From positions 1 to 64,000 of the forward strand of contig JANXRE010000171.1 in NCBI GenBank assembly GCA_025353165.1: a DNA stretch of 64,000 nucleotides, written 5' to 3'. The position numbers were made by a program, and so were the translations under genes. The first letter of the stretch is position 1; every line of letters begins with the position of its first letter. This document shows, one piece after another, positions 36,430 to 44,265 of this stretch. The notes beneath the pieces were generated by a model that was not told the origin of the DNA, did no database searches, and saw only the letters and a program-made list of their open reading frames with translations. Source of the DNA: Acidobacteriota bacterium. GTDB taxonomy: Bacteria; Acidobacteriota; Terriglobia; Bryobacterales; Bryobacteraceae.

Positions 36430-37325
36430 CCGTAGACCGCTTCGAGAATCTCGCGGCCGCCGCCCCGGATCAGTTCGTCGCCGAGATCGCGGCCCAGCTT
36501 TTGCGCGTCGGAGGCTCTGCCGGTGCGCTGCCCTCGAACCACCCGGTCTCCGGAAGGGGTGATCACGACGGCCCGCAGACTCAGCTCGCCGTCGCGGACA
36601 TAAGCGTAGGCTCCGATCGGCACCTGGCACCCACCGCCCAATGCGCCGAGCACGGCCCGCTCGGCGGTGACCTCGGCGCGGGTCCGCGGGTGATCCAACA
36701 GCGCGCAGATTCGCGCGTCGGCGTCGTCGCCCTCGCGTGTTTCGATGGCGAGCGCTCCCTGGCCGACGGCTGGACACATGATGTCGATGGGGATCAGCTC
36801 CGCGATGCGGTCCGCCCAACCAAGCCGCCGCAGTCCCGCGGCCGCGAGCACGATCGCCTCGTAGCGGCCCTCGTCCAGCTTGCGAAGTCGCGTATCGAGA
36901 TTGCCGCGCAGGTCGGCGATTTGCAGGTCCGGCCGCACGGCTCGCAATTGCGCGGCGCGCCGCAGGGAGCCGGTTCCCACGCTCGCGCCTTCGGACAGGT
37001 CGGCCAGCTTGCGCCCGATCATGGCGTCGTGAACGTCCTCTCGTTTGGGAACGGCGCGGAGGTAGAGGCCCGCGGGAAGTTCGGTGGGCATGTCCTTCAG
37101 ACTGTGCACGGCGACGTCGATGGTCCGGGCGAGCAGCGCTTCTTCGAGCTCCTTAGTGAACAGTCCCTTGGTTCCCACTTTGGCCAGCGGGACATCGGTG
37201 ATCTTGTCGCCGGTGGTACGTATGATCTCGATGCGGCACTCGGATCCAAGCGCGATCAAGCGCGTTTCGATCCAGTGGGCCTGCCACAAGGCCAGTTGAG
37301 ACCCGCGCGAGCCGATGACGATCAA
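36426..37325 (-). CDS. hemC: Hydroxymethylbilane synthase (porphobilinogen deaminase)
   Basis: 299 residues, cytosolic. Start TTG 37325 with AAGGAG about 9 nt upstream. Family landmarks: IGSRGSQLALWQA at the N-terminus, AVHSLKDMPTELPAGL, GTGSLRRAAQLRAVRPDL, RGNLDTRLRKLDEG, and the dipyrromethane-cofactor Cys in GGCQVPIGAY (about residue 233). Polymerises four porphobilinogens. Sits between hemA (123 nt gap) and the cobA-hemD fusion. Confidence 0.96.
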   Translation of the reverse strand: MIVIGSRGSQLALWQAHWIETRLIALGSECRIEIIRTTGDKITDVPLAKVGTKGLFTKELEEALLARTIDVAVHSLKDMPTELPAGLYLRAVPKREDVHDAMIGRKLADLSEGASVGTGSLRRAAQLRAVRPDLQIADLRGNLDTRLRKLDEGRYEAIVLAAAGLRRLGWADRIAELIPIDIMCPAVGQGALAIETREGDDADARICALLDHPRTRAEVTAERAVLGALGGGCQVPIGAYAYVRDGELSLRAVVITPSGDRVVRGQRTGRASDAQKLGRDLGDELIRGGGREILEAVYG

Positions 37326-37448
37326 ACGAGTATCTCCTTAGTGGCGTCTCTACTCCGCGGGGCGGAACCCGACTTAGCGCCTGTCATGAGATCACCGTGC
37401 CGGTCCGACGCGGCGCACGCACTCCGGGAGTGCCGCCCCACACGGCGA

Positions 37449-38717
37449 TCATTCGCCCCCCAGGCGGAAGACTTTTCGGACGACGGAGACGAAGTGGTGC
37501 CCGTCCGGATGAGCAGCCTGCTTGCGCAACTCCGAGATCGGGCCGTGCGCAATCTTGTTCACGATGCTGCGGGTGAGCGCGTTGACGGCTTCTTCCTGTT
37601 CCGGCGTCAGCTTGCCGAGTTTGCCGCGCATCCGCTCCATCTCGCCCAGACGAACGTGCTCGAGTTGTTCCTGCAGGCTGACGATGGTTGGGGCGATCTC
37701 GCGCGCCTTCAGCCGCGACATCATGCGCTCGACTTCTTCCGCGATGATGAGCTCGGCTTCCTCGGCCATCTGAAGGCGGCCCTTCATGTTCCCGTTAACT
37801 ACGCGTTGGAGGTCGTCGATGTCGTACAGGAAGACGTTGTCCAGTTCGTTGACGGCGGGCTCGACGTTGCGCGGCACTCCGATGTCGATGATGAAGACCG
37901 GCCGGTTCCGGCGGGCTTCGATGACGCGCTTCATCTCCTCTTTGTGGAGGATGTAATGCGGCGCGCCGCTGGAGGTGACGACGATGTCCATCTCCGGCAG
38001 CGATTGCAGGAGACGGTGGTGTTCGATCACGCGGCCGTTGAAGATTTGCGCCATCTCCTGGGCCCGCGCGCGCGTGCGGTTGACCACCGCGATGTCCGAA
38101 GCGCCCGCGCGGTGTAGATGCCGGGCCGCCAGCTCGCTCATCTTTCCCGCGCCGATGAGCAGCACCTTGCGATCCTTCAACGATCCGAAAATGTCCCGCG
38201 CCAACTCCACCGCGGCGTAGCTGATGGAGACGGCGCTTTGTCCGATGTCGGTCTCTGTGCGCACCCGCTTGGCTACGCTGAAGGCGCGCGTCACCACGAG
38301 GTCGAGAAAGCCGCTGATGGAGCCGCGCTCTTTCGCGGCGGCATAGGCCTGCTTCATCTGGCCGAGAATCTGCGGCTCGCCGACGACCATCGAATCGAGA
38401 CTGGACGCGACACGGAACAGGTGCCGCACCGCTTCCTGGCCGGCGTAATGGTAGAGGTATGGCGCCACCCAGTCGCGCTGCACTTCTCGCGATTGGGAGA
38501 GGAACTGTTCGATGGTTTCATCGGGATCGGTGTCCTCGTCGGAAGTGATCGCGATCTCCACGCGATTGCAAGTCGACAGGATCATGCCTTCGAGGAGCCC
38601 GGGGCATTGCCGGAGGGAATCGAGCGCCCCGCCGAGGGCGGACTCATGGAACGCGATACGCTCGCGGACTTCCACCGGCGCGGTGCGATGGTTCAGGCCC
38701 GCGATCACGAACTTCAT
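37449..38717 (-). CDS. hemA: Glutamyl-tRNA reductase
   Basis: 422 residues. N-terminal catalytic domain LNHRTAPVEVRERIAF with catalytic Cys in MILSTCNRVEI; NADPH domain VLLIGAGKMSELAARHL; VVTSSGAPHYILHKEEM; C-terminal dimerisation helices. Reduces Glu-tRNA to glutamate-1-semialdehyde, the entry to C5 tetrapyrrole synthesis. ATG 38717 overlaps the stop of the CcsA/HemX-like gene (ATGA). Usual length for the family. Confidence 0.97.
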   Translation of the reverse strand: MKFVIAGLNHRTAPVEVRERIAFHESALGGALDSLRQCPGLLEGMILSTCNRVEIAITSDEDTDPDETIEQFLSQSREVQRDWVAPYLYHYAGQEAVRHLFRVASSLDSMVVGEPQILGQMKQAYAAAKERGSISGFLDLVVTRAFSVAKRVRTETDIGQSAVSISYAAVELARDIFGSLKDRKVLLIGAGKMSELAARHLHRAGASDIAVVNRTRARAQEMAQIFNGRVIEHHRLLQSLPEMDIVVTSSGAPHYILHKEEMKRVIEARRNRPVFIIDIGVPRNVEPAVNELDNVFLYDIDDLQRVVNGNMKGRLQMAEEAELIIAEEVERMMSRLKAREIAPTIVSLQEQLEHVRLGEMERMRGKLGKLTPEQEEAVNALTRSIVNKIAHGPISELRKQAAHPDGHHFVSVVRKVFRLGGE

Positions 38718-39556
38718 CGGAACGACTCAGGCCTCAAACCGACGTGCGCGGCCCAGGTGAGCGCGGAAAATCCCAGAACGCAGAGGGCCATGACGGCGGC
38801 TTTGCGCCCCCTCCATCCGGCGGTCGTGCGGAGGAAGATCATGACCAAGTAGAGCGCCCAAGTGAGGAGAGAGATGGCGATTTTGGCTTCGCCGATCCAC
38901 CGCGTGCCGAGTTCGATGAAGGCCCACGTGCTTCCGACGATGACTCCCAGGGTGATGAACACGAAGCCGAAGCCCATCGCGCTGGTGATGAGATTGTCGA
39001 GCGCGCTTAGGGAAGGGAGGCGCTCGAACAGGCGGCTTCGCTGTTTGCTCTTGAGCTGCCGTTCCTGGATGAGGTAGAAGAGCGACGCTGCGGCGGTGAG
39101 GGCCAGGCCGGCGTACCCGAGCAGCACGAGCGCGACATGGAGGGCGAGCCAGGCGTTACGGATGCGGATGTCGGTCCAGGTTTGGACGGGGAACTCCATT
39201 GCGCCGACCTGGGTCATGAGGAAGATCAGCGGAAAGACGGGTACCGCGAGTCCGGTGAACTGGTAGCGCCACATGACGATCAGGAAAGCAATGGCGATGA
39301 GGAAGGCGCAGAAGGAGATGGATTCGTTGAAGTTGTTAACCGGAATGGTACTGGTGGCGACGCCGAGTTGCACGAGAGCGACGAAGTGGAGGACGACCCC
39401 CACACAGAACGCGCCGAGCGCGATTTTGAAGAGGCGCGATTCCTTGCGCAGGACGACAAGGATGGCGTGCAGCAGGCCGACGGAGTAGAGAGCGGTGGCG
39501 ACGCGGAGCCACAGGATGCTCATTTCAGGCATGTTGCCCCAGGTTGTTGAATCCAC
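38714..39556 (-). CDS. CcsA/HemX-like cytochrome c assembly membrane protein
   Basis: 280 residues with about eight transmembrane helices. Conserved features of the CcsA/ResC/HemX family: LHFVALVQLGVATSTIPVNN, NFNESISFCAFLIAIAFL, WLALHVALVLLGYAGLALT, SALDNLITSAMGFGFVFIT and GSTWAFIELGTRWIG (WxxxE-like region), with conserved His for heme. Start GTG 39556, GGAGG 11 nt upstream; ATG at 39532 is an alternative. Placement before hemA is typical for hemX. Likely affects heme delivery or HemA level. Confidence 0.85.
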   Translation of the reverse strand: MDSTTWGNMPEMSILWLRVATALYSVGLLHAILVVLRKESRLFKIALGAFCVGVVLHFVALVQLGVATSTIPVNNFNESISFCAFLIAIAFLIVMWRYQFTGLAVPVFPLIFLMTQVGAMEFPVQTWTDIRIRNAWLALHVALVLLGYAGLALTAAASLFYLIQERQLKSKQRSRLFERLPSLSALDNLITSAMGFGFVFITLGVIVGSTWAFIELGTRWIGEAKIAISLLTWALYLVMIFLRTTAGWRGRKAAVMALCVLGFSALTWAAHVGLRPESFR

Positions 39557-39954
39557 AGGAGATAGGTCCTCCGTGGGTTCGTTTCGTAATTTTGATGTTT
39601 GCGGGCTTCACATTCCTCCTTCGCATGGAAGGCTCCCCTCTTTCATTATATAGGACGGGTTGGTAATTTTCGGGTCGGCGGGGGGGCTAACTAATTCAAA
39701 AGAAATAGATTATGCGAGGGTAGGACGAGTGGAAATGGATGGCGGATTTTCCCAGCATGTCATTCAGCCCCCATGCGTTAGGCTGCTTTCTGCCCCACCT
39801 CATGCGCCTGGGTTGCCGCTATTTTCGTAGTACCAGGCGGTAGTCCCCAATTCGCCATACCGGGATTCCGCATTCCCAGCCCTCGCTCGGTCAGTTGCGG
39901 CGTGAGGTCAAATCCCAGCGCGTTCCGCCGGGGCAAACAGGCTGACCGGCGGCG
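39557..39954. other. Upstream region of heme operon; no intact gene
   Basis: Contains AT-rich stretches (39640-39720) that could hold the promoter of the minus-strand heme operon, though no clear -10/-35 pair was fixed. Open frames on either strand show no recognisable protein; the reverse-strand frame from 40167 is an antisense of the fdhE remnant. Confidence 0.4.
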
Positions 39955-40246
39955 CAGACGTGGGAGATCACCGCGGTGTGCCCTTGCTGCGGGTGCCAGC
40001 CGCAAATCTCGGTGTTGCGCGAGGACACGCACGGCGCGCGGCGCAACTTGGTCTGTTCCCTGTGTGTGCCGGTGGGAGTGGGAATTCCGCCGCATTCTGT
40101 AGCCGGCCCTGCGGGGATGACCAGTTCGAATGACTGGAGACGGCCGGGCCCTGACTTCCGCGGGCAACCTGACGGCGCTACCGCTGCATATGTGGGCGCG
40201 GGAACGAGGGTATCATCCGGTTCCGGGGGATCTGCCCCGATTGTGA
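39955..40246 (+). pseudogene. fdhE: Degraded formate dehydrogenase accessory protein FdhE
   Basis: Pieces in three frames, in order, match FdhE: TWEITAVCPCCGCQPQISVL then REDTHGARRNLVCSLC (frame 1), then WEWEFRRIL (frame 2), then a C-x-x-C-like CGDDQFE (frame 3), then the C-terminal TALPLHMWARERGYHP then VPGDLPRL and stop 40244-40246. FdhE (about 300 residues) binds zinc or iron through its CxxC pairs and helps mature formate dehydrogenase. Here at least two frameshifts and an N-terminal deletion make it non-functional. Frame tracing by eye. Confidence 0.7.
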
Positions 40247-40274
40247 ATGTCGCCGGCCCAGCCTTACCTTACTC

Positions 40275-40640
40275 TCAAAGGAAAAGGTCGGCAGGCACGT
40301 GGAATAGCTCCGCCAGCTTCTTGGCTTGCGCCTTGCTGATCGCCCGCTTCCCGCTGACAACCTCGGAGGCTATGCCGCGCGAACCGAATACGTCGAGCAA
40401 GTCGCGCTGGCGCATGTTGTGCTCTTCCATCAGACCGCGCAACCTGCTGTCCGGCGTCGATCCTTCAAGCGCGTAGTTGGCGTCCTCGAAGGCTTCGATC
40501 AGCACCGTCAGGAGTTCGGAGTACTCGCGCTCTTCCGGTTTGAGTTCGTCATGGCGTTTGTCGAGTTGCTACAACTCGGCGATCAGGCGCTCATTCTCTT
40601 CATCGACGTGATTATTTCCCGCGCCAACGATTTATCCATT
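40275..40640 (-). pseudogene. HigA-like HTH antitoxin with internal stop codon
   Basis: The longest open piece (76 residues, 40505-40275) is an XRE/HigA-type helix-turn-helix: MEEHNMRQRDLLDVFGSRGI then ASEVVSGKRAISKAQAKKLA. Read upstream in the same frame, HVDEENERLIAEL, then a TAG, then QLDKRHDELKPEEREYSELL, matching the usual HigA N-terminal helices. A single substitution (e.g. GAG to TAG) explains it. Reinitiation at GTG 40505 could still give the HTH part. No partner toxin gene remains next to it. Confidence 0.65.
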
Positions 40641-41122
40641 CGCGCTCCCAGACAATCACCGTTATTGGTTTCAAGTATTCGATGACACCACTTTGACCTG
40701 ACGGAATTCTTGTTTCGGCTAATCTGTAATTCCGCATATGCAAAATAATTCGCCAACTCAAGACGGGATGTTGACCCCTTAGGAACAAAAGACCACTTTG
40801 CCAGTTTGCTCTTTCCGTTTGTACACATCAGTGAAGGAGAGTCTGTCTCAGCAATATCGCCCAAAGCTAACCTGGCTCGTTCCCGATACCTATCCTGATC
40901 TTCAAATACTATTTCGAGCCGTTCGTTATTTGGAATGCCGCGAAGGGCGTTAACAACAACCCCATAGCAACAGACGATATAACCAACCAGTAAATTCTCA
41001 TGCCTTGTTCCTGAGACTAGATCCTCGTAATCAGAAACCCTAACGGATGCAAACAAGGGCTTTAGCCCCGCCGCGTCTGGTACGGCACCCGCTCGCATCG
41101 GTGGGTTCTTGGGCAATAACAA
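40583..41122 (-). pseudogene. C-terminal part of a DUF3800-like protein
   Basis: 179-residue frame whose residues from about 24 on resemble DUF3800: YEDLVSGTRHENLLVGYIVC then RLEIVFEDQDRYRERARLAL, SFVPKGSTSRLELANYFAYA. The family normally starts with a short D-D-S-G (RNase H-like) motif, which is missing; the sequence upstream of about 41050 matches nothing. The gene thus seems truncated at its 5' end, next to the plus-strand acetamidase. Its 3' end overlaps the antitoxin remnant in another frame. Confidence 0.5.
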
Positions 41123-41161
41123 TGGGGAAAGGCATCCGTCCCCCTGGTCCCAACGCTTCTA

Positions 41162-42416
41162 GTGTCTCAACCCTTCGTTGTTACGGGCCGATGGATCGCG
41201 ACCGCCGATTTCTACGGCACGCCCATCCATTTCCAGATGGAACTGGCCCAGGAAGGAGACCGGCTCACGGGCGCCTTTGGCGGAGACAAACTGGAGGGAA
41301 CGCTGGCCGGCAATTCTCTTTACTGTTTGGCCAAAGACGAGAACGGTGGAACGGAAGAACTCACCGCCACTATGCAATCCGGCGTGTTCTCCGGGACCAT
41401 CGTCTTCATCGACACCGACGATAGAGACCACCCCGCCACGCATCCGTTCAGCGCTACGCTGGTTCCGCCGCGCCGCGCCGGGCCGTCTCAGCGCCACGAT
41501 TTCACGCCGACCATTTTTCACCGGCAGTTCTCGGCGTCGAATAAGCCCGTGCTCACGGTCTCCCCCGGCGATACCATCCACACCATCACCGTCGACGCCG
41601 GCGGAACGGACGAAAAGGGCGTCACGCGCGTCCTCGGCGGAAATCCTGTAACCGGGCCTTTCTACATTGAAACCGCCGGGCTTGGAGACATTCTCGCGGT
41701 TCACTTTACGCACCTCCGCCTCAATCGCGATTGGGCCATGAGCGACGACGGCATAGTGGGTCGCGGCGTGGACAGCAATCTTGCCGTGCAGATGAAGGAT
41801 GGCTTTAAGAAGGTGCGCTGGCGCCTCGATCTCCAGCGCGGCGTGGCCACTCCCGCGAAACCCGCCGAGCACCTGACGCGCTTTACCGTGCCCCTCCGGC
41901 CGATGTTGGGATGCGTTGCGGTCGCGCCAAATTCCGCCCAAGCGCCGCCGGGTACGGGCGATTCCGGGCGGTGGGGCGGCAACATGGACTTCAACGAGAT
42001 CGTGGAAGGGGCCACCGTCTACCTTCCGGTGAGCGTCCCGGGCGCTCTCCTTCTATGTCGGGGACGGCCACGCGGCGCAAGGCGATGGCGAACTCAACGG
42101 CAATGCGCTTGAAACGTCGATGGATGTGGAGTTCACCGTGGATCTGATTTCGCACAAGGCGATCTTGGGTCCGCGCGTGGAGTCCGCCACCCACATCATG
42201 GCCATGGGCTTGGCCGGTTCGCTGGACGACGCCTTCCGCGCCGCGACCGCCAACATGCAGTGGCTCTCGGACGACTACAAACTGACTCCCTCCGAGATCG
42301 CGCAAGTGGTCGGCGCCGCCGCCGAATACAAAGTGAGCGAAGTCGCCGACCGCAACGCCGGCATCGTCCTCAAGATCCACAAGGACCGGCTGGCATCCCT
42401 AACCGCCGTGAAGTAG
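41162..42416 (+). pseudogene. Acetamidase/formamidase family protein, frameshifted
   Basis: Two frames join into one protein. Residues 1-100 form a beta domain (GRWIATADFYGTPIHFQMEL, GDRLTGAFGGDKLEGTLAG); from about 110 the acetamidase/formamidase core begins (FHRQFSASNKPVLTVSPGDT, GRWGGNMDFNEIVEGATVYL). At about 42050 a single extra C shifts the frame: corrected reading gives FYVGDGHAAQGDGELNGNAL, the conserved family stretch, continuing to the stop at 42416. The start GTG 41162 lacks a signal peptide, so the 5' end is likely lost too. Substrate would be a short amide. Frameshift could be a sequencing error. Confidence 0.72.
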
Positions 42417-42442
42417 AGTTGAGCCGCATATCATACAGCGGC

Positions 42443-43186
42443 CTAATCGTCTTTCCCCGACAGCTCCACTGCCGGCAGCCGCGCGGCGGGATTGGCGATC
42501 TCGGAGCAGCGGTATTCTCCATAGTCGATTTCCAGCGTGGAGCGCCCGAAGATGCGAAGCTCGGCGTAACTGCGATGGCGCACCGGCAGCCAGAAACCGC
42601 TCACCCTCTCGTACTCGTGAGTGAACTCGGTCCGTTTCACCCAGAACGAGGGCGACACTGCGGGCGTGCCCTGCACGCGCTTTATGCCGAACGTTTCGGG
42701 ATCCACCCAGATGCGGCCGCGAAATTGAAAGCGCTGAGGCGAGAGCGGAACCGCATCGAACACATACGCATTCGCGGGCGTGTCGAATTCGATGAATCGG
42801 AACGAGTAGTTCTTGCGGTTGATGTCGGTGCGAACGCGCGCCTGGGGCAGGGCACTCTGCCGCTCGGCGTCGAGGATCGGATAGATGACCCGTTTCGCGA
42901 CGAACGAAGAACCAGAGGATTCGAGAACGCTATATGTCTTCTTGCCGGGAGCCGTAAAGTTGAGCCGGATTTTCACTTTCGCCCACTTGCCAAGCCGGCT
43001 GTTATTCGCGCTATAGGTGCGTACACAAGTCCAACTTTCCAGATTCGTTTGCTGCCGCTGCCCGGCCTCTTCCATCCGGTCGAGGATCGCAGTGGACGAG
43101 AGCGGCGGCGCCGGCGTTTCCGCTCGCAGGCCGAGGGGGGATAGGACGGCGAGAAATAGAATCAGCCGGCCGTTTTCTAGATTCAT
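42443..43186 (-). CDS. LolA-like secreted protein (outer membrane lipoprotein-sorting type)
   Basis: 247 residues from ATG 43186, chosen for the signal peptide MNLENGRLILFLAVLSPLGL; a longer start at 43213 is possible. Beta-rich body resembles acidobacterial LolA/LppX-fold proteins: SWTCVRTYSANNSRLGKWAK, FRFIEFDTPANAYVFDAVPL, GRIWVDPETFGIKRVQGTPA, GFWLPVRHRSYAELRIFG. Such proteins bind lipids or lipoproteins in the periplasm. No LolB-like partner here. Confidence 0.72.
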   Translation of the reverse strand: MNLENGRLILFLAVLSPLGLRAETPAPPLSSTAILDRMEEAGQRQQTNLESWTCVRTYSANNSRLGKWAKVKIRLNFTAPGKKTYSVLESSGSSFVAKRVIYPILDAERQSALPQARVRTDINRKNYSFRFIEFDTPANAYVFDAVPLSPQRFQFRGRIWVDPETFGIKRVQGTPAVSPSFWVKRTEFTHEYERVSGFWLPVRHRSYAELRIFGRSTLEIDYGEYRCSEIANPAARLPAVELSGKDD

Positions 43187-43377
43187 AAGCGGGAACGCTC
43201 TTGCTACGTTCATGGTACGACTTTACAGCCAGTACGACGCTTTCCCAATCCTGCGGGGCTTGGCTCTCGCCGCGGCATGGAACCCAGCACTCGGGGTAAA
43301 CCCAAGTGTCGTGTCACCAGGGGCCATTTGACCGCGCCACGCGGCCCTTGTTCTGCCAGCATAAGGGCTAACTTCCG

Positions 43378-43408
43378 GTAGTGGGTCAGTTTCAGACTGA
43401 CCCACTAC
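43378..43408. repeat. Perfect 13-bp inverted repeat
   Basis: GTAGTGGGTCAGT (43378-43390), loop TTCAG, ACTGACCCACTAC (43396-43408). No T-run follows. It lies in the roughly 290-base gap between the LolA-like gene and the TPR remnant, where no gene is visible. Could be an IS/MITE end or a hairpin. Confidence 0.6.
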
Positions 43409-43475
43409 CCACTCCTTGTGCTGGCCGCTGTTCAGCCGCCGGCGCCGCCGCTAATTTCCAGCGTATGATCGCGGC

Positions 43476-43660
43476 AAGCAGGGACTCGATGCGGATGACG
43501 CGCGCGTCATTCTGGTGCTGATTGACACCCGGGAGCGCGACTACCAGCGGGCCTATAACTGTTTGGCCGAACTGCTCGGAAAGTACCCGCGGAACTACCT
43601 ACTGCAACTCGACATGGCCGGCATGGCGCTACTCATGAAACACCCGGACCAAATCGGCAG
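43476..43660 (+). pseudogene. Remnant of a TPR-containing protein
   Basis: Frame reads SKQGLDADDARVILVLIDTR, ERDYQRAYNCLAELLGKYPR, NYLLQLDMAGMALLMKHPDQ and then loses similarity. The A-x-x-x-L-x-x-L-x-x-K-Y-P-R-N-Y pattern is typical of TPR helices in acidobacterial secreted proteins. No start or stop signals; fragment of a larger gene. Confidence 0.5.
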
Positions 43661-43808
43661 CCGCGGCCGCCATATGCCCGGATATCGCGGGTTGAGCCAG
43701 GGCGCGCCGGAACCAGTCTGAAGACTCGCGTCGATTGTGCGGGCTCGCGCGAAGAAGCGCCGGAGGCTGATCCGTGCAGAGGGCAGGTAAAATTTGTGCC
43801 GCCTAAAA

Positions 43809-44051
43809 ATGAAAGCGACGCATCTAATGAATATGGACACTTTGACGACCGATACCAAAACCTGGCCCGATCTCGCGATCGGCCTCTACGACAAACTCAC
43901 GGGCCGCGGCGCGGAGATCATCTATGAATTCCGTGACTTCGAGATATCCGTGCCCAGTTCCGCCTCGGCTGACGCTCAGCATGCAACATGGCGGGTGAGC
44001 GGTACAGTGAAGATCCGGACTCAAGATGAACAAACCGCTCGCCGCGCTTGA
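43809..44051 (+). CDS. Small conserved-looking protein of unknown function (80 aa)
   Basis: About 80 residues (ATG 43809; ATG 43827 and 43833 also possible, no clear SD). Core: WPDLAIGLYDKLTGRGAEII, YEFRDFEISVP, ATWRVSGTVKIRTQD. It looks like a compact alpha/beta domain. Overlaps the next small gene by 26 nt, and the SDR gene follows, so these three probably form a short operon. Not assigned to a family. Confidence 0.55.
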   Translation: MKATHLMNMDTLTTDTKTWPDLAIGLYDKLTGRGAEIIYEFRDFEISVPSSASADAQHATWRVSGTVKIRTQDEQTARRA

Positions 44052-44265
44052 TATCAATCTACTGATTGAACACGGTGGGTATCAAGTAACGCTGAAAGGG
44101 TCGGATACGCGATTCGTCGCTACCTTTCCGACTCTTCGATCTCTCTTGCATTTTATCCGCCGTTCGCGGCCGATCCGGCGGTACCTCCCGGCGGAGGCTG
44201 CGGTGCAACTCGAGTGGCGTGGATGCCGTCTTCCATCCCGGTGGGTATTTCGTGACACTCAATGA
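44026..44265 (+). CDS. Small protein of unknown function (79 aa)
   Basis: MNKPLAALDINLLIEHGGYQ, VTLKGSDTRFVATFPTLRSL, LHFIRRSRPIRRYLPAEAAV, QLEWRGCRLP. Starts inside the preceding gene (26 nt overlap) and ends inside the following SDR frame as drawn, implying either coupled translation or a later SDR start. Basic, no signal peptide. Family unknown. Confidence 0.5.
   Translation: MNKPLAALDINLLIEHGGYQVTLKGSDTRFVATFPTLRSLLHFIRRSRPIRRYLPAEAAVQLEWRGCRLPSRWVFRDTQ

Noticed and set aside
36501-38117. 538-residue plus-strand open frame
   Set aside because: Antisense to hemC and hemA; no domain; caused by high-GC codon bias.
39778-40167. 129-residue minus-strand frame
   Set aside because: Lies opposite the fdhE remnant; Arg-rich, no family.
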